8,332 bases of DNA from contig DATJSJ010000259.1 in NCBI GenBank assembly GCA_035504175.1, positions 1 through 8,332 on the forward strand, in the 5' to 3' direction. The notes below the pieces were generated by a model. That model saw only the letters and a program-made list of their open reading frames with translations. It was not told the DNA's origin and did not search any database. Numbering within the stretch: the first letter of the stretch is position 1; the number at the start of each line of letters is the position of its first letter. This document shows, one piece after another, positions 5,946 to 8,332 of this stretch. The position numbers and the translations under genes are program-made. Source of the stretch: DATJSJ01 sp035504175 (GTDB taxonomy: Bacteria; Pseudomonadota; Alphaproteobacteria; Acetobacterales; Acetobacteraceae).

Positions 5946-6040
5946 CGCAGGATGGACCGGCGGAGGATGGTGGCCGGCCGACAGAAGCCAGGCCCTGCCG
6001 CCGGCACGCTTCCCGACCCCTCATGACATGGTGTGAGGCG

Positions 6041-6622
6041 ATGCAGATCACCGTTTCAGGCAAGCAGATCGACCTGTCGGACGCATTGCGTATCCGCGTG
6101 GCCGAGCAGATGGAGCAGATTGCCGGCAAATATTTCGATCACGCCCTGGAAGCCCAGGTCACGTTCAGCCGGGCCCGCAGCTTCTTCACCTGCGACATCA
6201 ACCTGCACGCCGGGCGCGGGCTCAGTCTGCGCGGCGAGGGCGAGGCGCAGGACGCGCATTCCGCCTTCGACGATGCGGCGGAGCACATCGCCAAGCGGCT
6301 GCGGCGCTACCGGCGCCGGGTCAACGAGCATGCCCGCGATCTCGCCAACCGGCAGCGGCCGGAGGCGGCGCGGCAATACGTCCTGCGTCAGGAGGAGGGC
6401 GAGGTGCCGCCCAACGGCCATGACGACAGCGCGTTTGCCACCGTCATTGCCGAGGCGGCGACCGATATCAGCCGGCTCTCGGTCGGCGAGGCGGTGATGC
6501 GCATGGATCTGGCCGACCAGACGGTGCTGATGTTCCGCAACAGCGCGACCGGCGAGCTGAACGTGATCTACCGCCGCAGCGACGGGAATATCGGCTGGAT
6601 CGACCCGAGCCGCGGCGGCTGA
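6041..6622 (+). CDS. hpf: Ribosome hibernation promoting factor, long form
   Basis: Long HPF binds the 30S subunit in the decoding region and dimerises 70S ribosomes into inactive 100S particles in stationary phase or stress. The 193 residues show both domains. The N-terminal S30AE/YfiA fold at about 1-100 runs from MQITVSGKQIDLSDALRIRV to the basic KRLRRYRRRV at 85-94. After a variable linker, the C-terminal dimerisation domain at about 142-190 carries DISRLSVGEAVMRMDL and VIYRRSDGNIGWIDP. The second domain marks it as the long form, unlike the short E. coli Hpf. The ATG at 6041 was chosen because family members begin MQI.VSGKQ. A GAGG lies only 2 bases before it, so initiation context is poor, and an upstream in-frame ATG at 6023 would add six residues. 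ptsN, which often follows hpf, is absent here. Confidence 0.94.
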   Translation: MQITVSGKQIDLSDALRIRVAEQMEQIAGKYFDHALEAQVTFSRARSFFTCDINLHAGRGLSLRGEGEAQDAHSAFDDAAEHIAKRLRRYRRRVNEHARDLANRQRPEAARQYVLRQEEGEVPPNGHDDSAFATVIAEAATDISRLSVGEAVMRMDLADQTVLMFRNSATGELNVIYRRSDGNIGWIDPSRGG

Positions 6623-6629
6623 GCCGGGG

Positions 6630-6651
6630 GGCCTGCCGCGTGCGGCAGGCC
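6630..6651. terminator. Bidirectional terminator hairpin between hpf and DUF1150 gene
   Basis: A near-perfect palindrome lies 7 bases after the hpf stop: arm GGCCTGCCGC at 6630-6639, GT in the centre, arm GCGGCAGGCC at 6642-6651. It gives at least 8 bp of stem with a small loop. The two flanking genes converge on it, the usual place for a shared terminator. No T tract follows on either strand, so it may act with other factors, which is common in GC-rich genomes. Confidence 0.55.
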
Positions 6652-6681
6652 GCGTTCAGGCCCGCTGCCGCTTCCGGCGCT

Positions 6682-6704
6682 GCCCGGGCTGGTCGCGCCC
6701 GGGC
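6682..6704. terminator. Second GC-rich hairpin, probably terminator for the DUF1150 gene
   Basis: Two copies of GCCCGGGC (6682-6689 and 6697-6704) flank TGGTCGC and can form an 8-bp stem with a 7-base loop. Each arm is itself a palindrome, so alternative pairings exist. On the minus strand it begins 8 bases after the DUF1150 stop codon (6715-6713), fitting a terminator for that gene. There is no T tract. Confidence 0.45.
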
Positions 6705-6712
6705 CGCGTCTC

Positions 6713-6982
6713 TCAGTGCACCAGCGCCGGCGCCATGTCGTGCTGGATGATCGCCGCGAAGGCGAGGTCGCGATCGGCGGCGAGCGCCATCGGCGTGCCG
6801 TCGGCGCCGTGGATGGCGAACACCTGGGCGCCATTGACCACCACCGGCTTGACATAGGCGATCTGCGACAGGCCGAGCCGCTGCAGCTCACTCGCGGAGA
6901 GGTGACGGATATCGACCGTCGCGACTTCGGGAGTGGCATTGATGGCGGACGGATCCCGACCGCCGGGTGCATTGATGTCCAT
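6713..6982 (-). CDS. DUF1150 family protein
   Basis: The 89-residue product fits the DUF1150 family, small alphaproteobacterial proteins of unknown function often found near small heat-shock genes. The conserved part is at about 36-89: LGLSQIAYVKPVVVNGAQVF, AIHGADGTPMALAADRDLAFA and a QHD motif near the end. The N-terminal 30 residues are variable. No signal peptide or membrane segment is visible, so it is probably cytoplasmic. The ATG at 6982 was chosen over a GTG at 7012 because AGGGAG lies at 6996-6991, 8 bases upstream. It lies 94 bases downstream of hsp20 on the same strand and is probably co-transcribed with it. The family call is from recognition of the conserved core; its role is unknown. 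Confidence 0.85.
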   Translation of the reverse strand: MDINAPGGRDPSAINATPEVATVDIRHLSASELQRLGLSQIAYVKPVVVNGAQVFAIHGADGTPMALAADRDLAFAAIIQHDMAPALVH

Positions 6983-7035
6983 GGTCTCGACTCCCTGGGC
7001 GGCCCGGCTCACCTGGCCGGCACCCCCGTCTGCGT

Positions 7036-7059
7036 CCGGGTCCGACGATCGGCCCCCGG
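7036..7059 (-). other. Intergenic hairpin between hsp20 and the DUF1150 gene
   Basis: CCGGG (7036-7040) pairs with CCCGG (7055-7059), and inside it CCGA (7042-7045) pairs with TCGG (7049-7052) around a CGA loop. The structure lies in the 94-base gap after hsp20. It could protect the 3' end of the hsp20 message or lower read-through into the downstream gene. There is no T tract and no direct evidence of function. Confidence 0.3.
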
Positions 7060-7076
7060 GTCAGCCTCGAATGGTC

Positions 7077-7598
7077 TCAGCCCGACTTGGCTTCGCTCTC
7101 CTCCCGAGCCTCGCTGTCGATCACCGGCTCGCTTTCGATCCGGGTCGTGCCCGACACGCGGCTCGTCGCGCCCGGCGCCTTGGCCCCGGCCGGCCGGTTG
7201 ATCGCGATCGTCCGCACCCGCGATTCCGGCTGCGGGCGCACCAGGTCGACATGCAGCAGGCCGTTGTCGAGCCACGCCCCCTTCACCTCGATGCCCTCGG
7301 CGAGCACGAAGGCGCGCTGGAACTGCCGGGCGGCGATGCCGCGATGCAGGAACACGCGTCCCTGCCCGTCATCGGTCTGCCGGCCGCGGATCACCAGCTG
7401 GTTGTCCTCCTGGGTGATCTGCAGCTCGTCCATCGTGAAGCCGGCGACGGCCAGGGTGATGCGCAACGCGGTCGGGCCGGTCTGCTCGATATTGTAGGGC
7501 GGATAGCCGTCGGACGAAGTCTTCGATGCCCGCTCCAGCAACTGCTCGAGATGGTCGAACCCCAGGAACATCGGGGACGCGAACATGCGCGCGGTCAT
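7077..7598 (-). CDS. Small heat-shock protein, Hsp20/alpha-crystallin family (IbpA-like)
   Basis: This is an ATP-independent holdase chaperone that binds unfolding proteins in the cytoplasm and keeps them refoldable. The 173 residues begin with the IbpA-like leader SPMFLGFDHLEQLLERA. The alpha-crystallin domain at about 33-120 includes PPYNIEQ, RITLAVAGFTMDEL, EDNQLVIRGRQ, FLHRGIAARQFQRAFVLAEG and the hallmark LDNGLLHVDL (110-119). An IxI motif (I131-A-I133) follows, used for oligomer assembly in this family. The tail after residue 135 is about 38 residues, longer than in E. coli IbpA, and rich in Glu, Ser and Arg. The ATG at 7598 has a very strong ribosome binding site, GAGGAGGAGG at 7612-7603. 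A heat-shock-type promoter and a structured leader lie upstream. The DUF1150 gene follows. Confidence 0.95.
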   Translation of the reverse strand: MTARMFASPMFLGFDHLEQLLERASKTSSDGYPPYNIEQTGPTALRITLAVAGFTMDELQITQEDNQLVIRGRQTDDGQGRVFLHRGIAARQFQRAFVLAEGIEVKGAWLDNGLLHVDLVRPQPESRVRTIAINRPAGAKAPGATSRVSGTTRIESEPVIDSEAREESEAKSG

Positions 7599-7602
7599 CG
7601 GG

Positions 7603-7649
7603 CCTCCTCCTCAGAGCGAAGCGGTCTCGGGACCCTGGCAGGCATCCCG
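7603..7649 (-). promoter_or_regulatory. Structured 5' leader of hsp20, candidate RNA thermometer
   Basis: On the minus strand CGGGA (7649-7645) pairs with TCCCG (7632-7628) around an inner CCT-GCC-AGG, making a hairpin at the probable start of the message. Next to the ATG, CTTC (7621-7618) can pair with the first GAGG of the ribosome binding site (7612-7609), and TTCGCT resembles the short U-rich motif of ROSE-type thermometers of alphaproteobacterial small heat-shock genes. Pairing over the binding site is short, so the thermometer reading is tentative. Confidence 0.3.
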
Positions 7650-7658
7650 ATGCGGGCG

Positions 7659-7687
7659 ATGTTGTCAGCGCGGCGCCGGATTGCAAG
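7659..7687 (-). promoter_or_regulatory. Candidate heat-shock (RpoH-type) promoter for hsp20
   Basis: On the minus strand CCCCCTTGCAA (7691-7681) resembles the -35 element of RpoH promoters (CTTGAA core). After CTTGCAA there are 16 bases, then CAACAT (7664-7659), a partial match to the CCCAT-type -10. Transcription would begin near 7651, giving a leader of about 50 bases. The -35 is good and the -10 is weak. Confidence 0.38.
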
Positions 7688-7707
7688 GGGGCTCGCGCAA
7701 CCGGGCG

Positions 7708-7736
7708 TTGATCGTTGGTCATGGCGAGGCTACATG
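7708..7736 (+). promoter_or_regulatory. Possible promoter for def with almost no leader
   Basis: TTGATC at 7708-7713 and TACATG at 7731-7736 are separated by exactly 17 bases. Matches are 4 of 6 and 3 of 6 to the housekeeping consensus. Transcription would begin near 7743, only about five bases before the preferred def ATG at 7748, implying a nearly leaderless message. That agrees with the lack of a good Shine-Dalgarno sequence there. Confidence 0.25.
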
Positions 7737-7747
7737 GCCGGTTGCTC

Positions 7748-8272
7748 ATGTCCGACACCCTGCCGATCCTGATCGTGCCGCATCCGGCCCTGCGCACGCG
7801 GGCGCGGCTCGTCACGCCGGGCGACGCTGCCCTGCTGCGGACGCTGGTGCCGAAGATGCTGGCGACGATGTACGCGGCGCCGGGCATCGGGCTGGCGGCA
7901 CCGCAGATCGGCGTCGGACTGCGGCTGACCGTGGTCGACCTGATGCCGGAGGACCGGCCGTCGCCGATCGTGCTGGTCAATCCCGAGGTCGCGGCATCGA
8001 GCGTCGAGACCGAGACGCGCGAGGAGGGCTGCCTGTCCCTGCCCGGCCAGTATGCCGAGGTGACGCGCCCGGCCCGGGTCACCGTGCGCTACCAGGACGC
8101 CGAGGGACATCGGCAGGAGATCGAGGCGGACGGGCTGTTCGCCGCCTGCCTGCAGCACGAGATCGACCATCTCAACGGCGTGCTGTTCGTCGATCACCTG
8201 TCGGCGCTGAAGCGCAACATGCTGCTGCGCCGGCTGGCCAAGGAGCAGAAGCAGAAGGCCGCGTCGGTGTGA
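7748..8272 (+). CDS. def: Peptide deformylase
   Basis: Peptide deformylase removes the formyl group from the N-terminal methionine of new proteins at the ribosome. The 174 residues contain all three metal-site motifs: GIGLAAPQ (46-53), EGCLSLP (93-99, metal ligand C95) and HEIDH (137-141, ligands H137 and H141, catalytic E138). The N-terminus LPILIVPHPALRTRA is typical, supporting the ATG at 7748; an in-frame ATG at 7721 would add nine untypical residues (MARLHGRLL). No strong ribosome binding site precedes either. The C-terminus ends in a Lys/Arg-rich helix (LKRNMLLRRLAKEQKQK), common in the family. Its stop overlaps the fmt start as GTGA. It is transcribed divergently from hsp20, which lies 149 bases away. 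Confidence 0.95.
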   Translation: MSDTLPILIVPHPALRTRARLVTPGDAALLRTLVPKMLATMYAAPGIGLAAPQIGVGLRLTVVDLMPEDRPSPIVLVNPEVAASSVETETREEGCLSLPGQYAEVTRPARVTVRYQDAEGHRQEIEADGLFAACLQHEIDHLNGVLFVDHLSALKRNMLLRRLAKEQKQKAASV

Positions 8273-8332
8273 GCGCGGCGCGGCTGCGCCTGGCCTTCCT
8301 CGGCAGCCCGGATTTCGCGGTGCCGGCGCTGC
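8269..8332 (+). CDS. fmt: Methionyl-tRNA formyltransferase, N-terminal end (partial)
   Basis: Only the first 21 codons are in the window. They read MSAARLRLAFLGSPDFAVPA and onward, matching the typical Fmt start (LRI.F.GTPDFAVPAL), including the beginning of the formyltetrahydrofolate-binding Rossmann-like domain. Fmt formylates methionine on the initiator tRNA, the reaction whose product peptide deformylase later reverses. The GTG start overlaps the def stop by 4 bases (GTGA), so the two are probably translationally coupled, as in many bacteria. The rest of the gene lies beyond the window. Confidence 0.9.
   Translation, partial: MSAARLRLAFLGSPDFAVPAL

Noticed and set aside
5952..6026. 24-codon mini-ORF between rpoN and hpf, ending in an ATGA overlap with an upstream hpf ATG
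   Set aside because: It is short, has only a weak binding site and a composition like surrounding shadow frames; a leader-peptide role has no support beyond position.
6971..7078. Repeated 8-mer ATGGTCTC at 6981-6988 and 7071-7078 around the hsp20-DUF1150 gap
   Set aside because: Flanking bases differ and no longer repeat exists; two copies of an 8-mer in 100 bases are not enough to claim an attachment site or regulatory repeat.

Overview
This window of very GC-rich DNA looks like part of an alphaproteobacterial chromosome. It most likely comes from the Rhodospirillales/Acetobacteraceae side, judging from GC-rich third codon positions, gene order and protein style; the taxon is an inference. 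Nothing mobile was seen: no insertion sequence, integrase, CRISPR array, tRNA or rRNA.

Layout, left to right. Bases 1-105 are the 3' end of an unidentified plus-strand gene. Bases 208-369 (minus) hold a 53-residue orphan ORF with an excellent ribosome binding site. Bases 370-709 form a divergent control region. It contains an exact sigma-54 promoter, TGGCACG-N4-TTGCA, at 575-590, pointing into the main gene run. That run is kdsD (arabinose-5-phosphate isomerase), lptC, lptA, lptB (lipopolysaccharide transport), rpoN (sigma-54) and hpf (long ribosome hibernation factor), all on the plus strand and mostly overlapping or closely packed. A GC-rich hairpin region at 6623-6712 separates it from a convergent minus-strand pair, hsp20 followed by a DUF1150 gene. 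Divergent from hsp20, def (peptide deformylase) runs rightward and overlaps the start of fmt, which is cut by the window end.

How the genes work together. KdsD makes the precursor of Kdo, the first inner-core sugar of LPS. LptB with LptC and LptA, plus LptF/G/D/E encoded elsewhere, moves LPS to the outer membrane. RpoN and Hpf link this envelope block to nitrogen and stationary-phase control, as in the well-known proteobacterial kdsD-lpt-rpoN-hpf cluster. Here kdsC and ptsN, which belong to the E. coli version, are not in their usual places. Hsp20 and DUF1150 look like a small stress unit, and def/fmt form the N-formylmethionine cycle.

The most interesting observation is the sigma-54 promoter ahead of an operon whose fifth gene is sigma-54 itself. 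If active, it would place LPS transport genes and rpoN under rpoN feedback. No wholly new multi-gene system was recognised.
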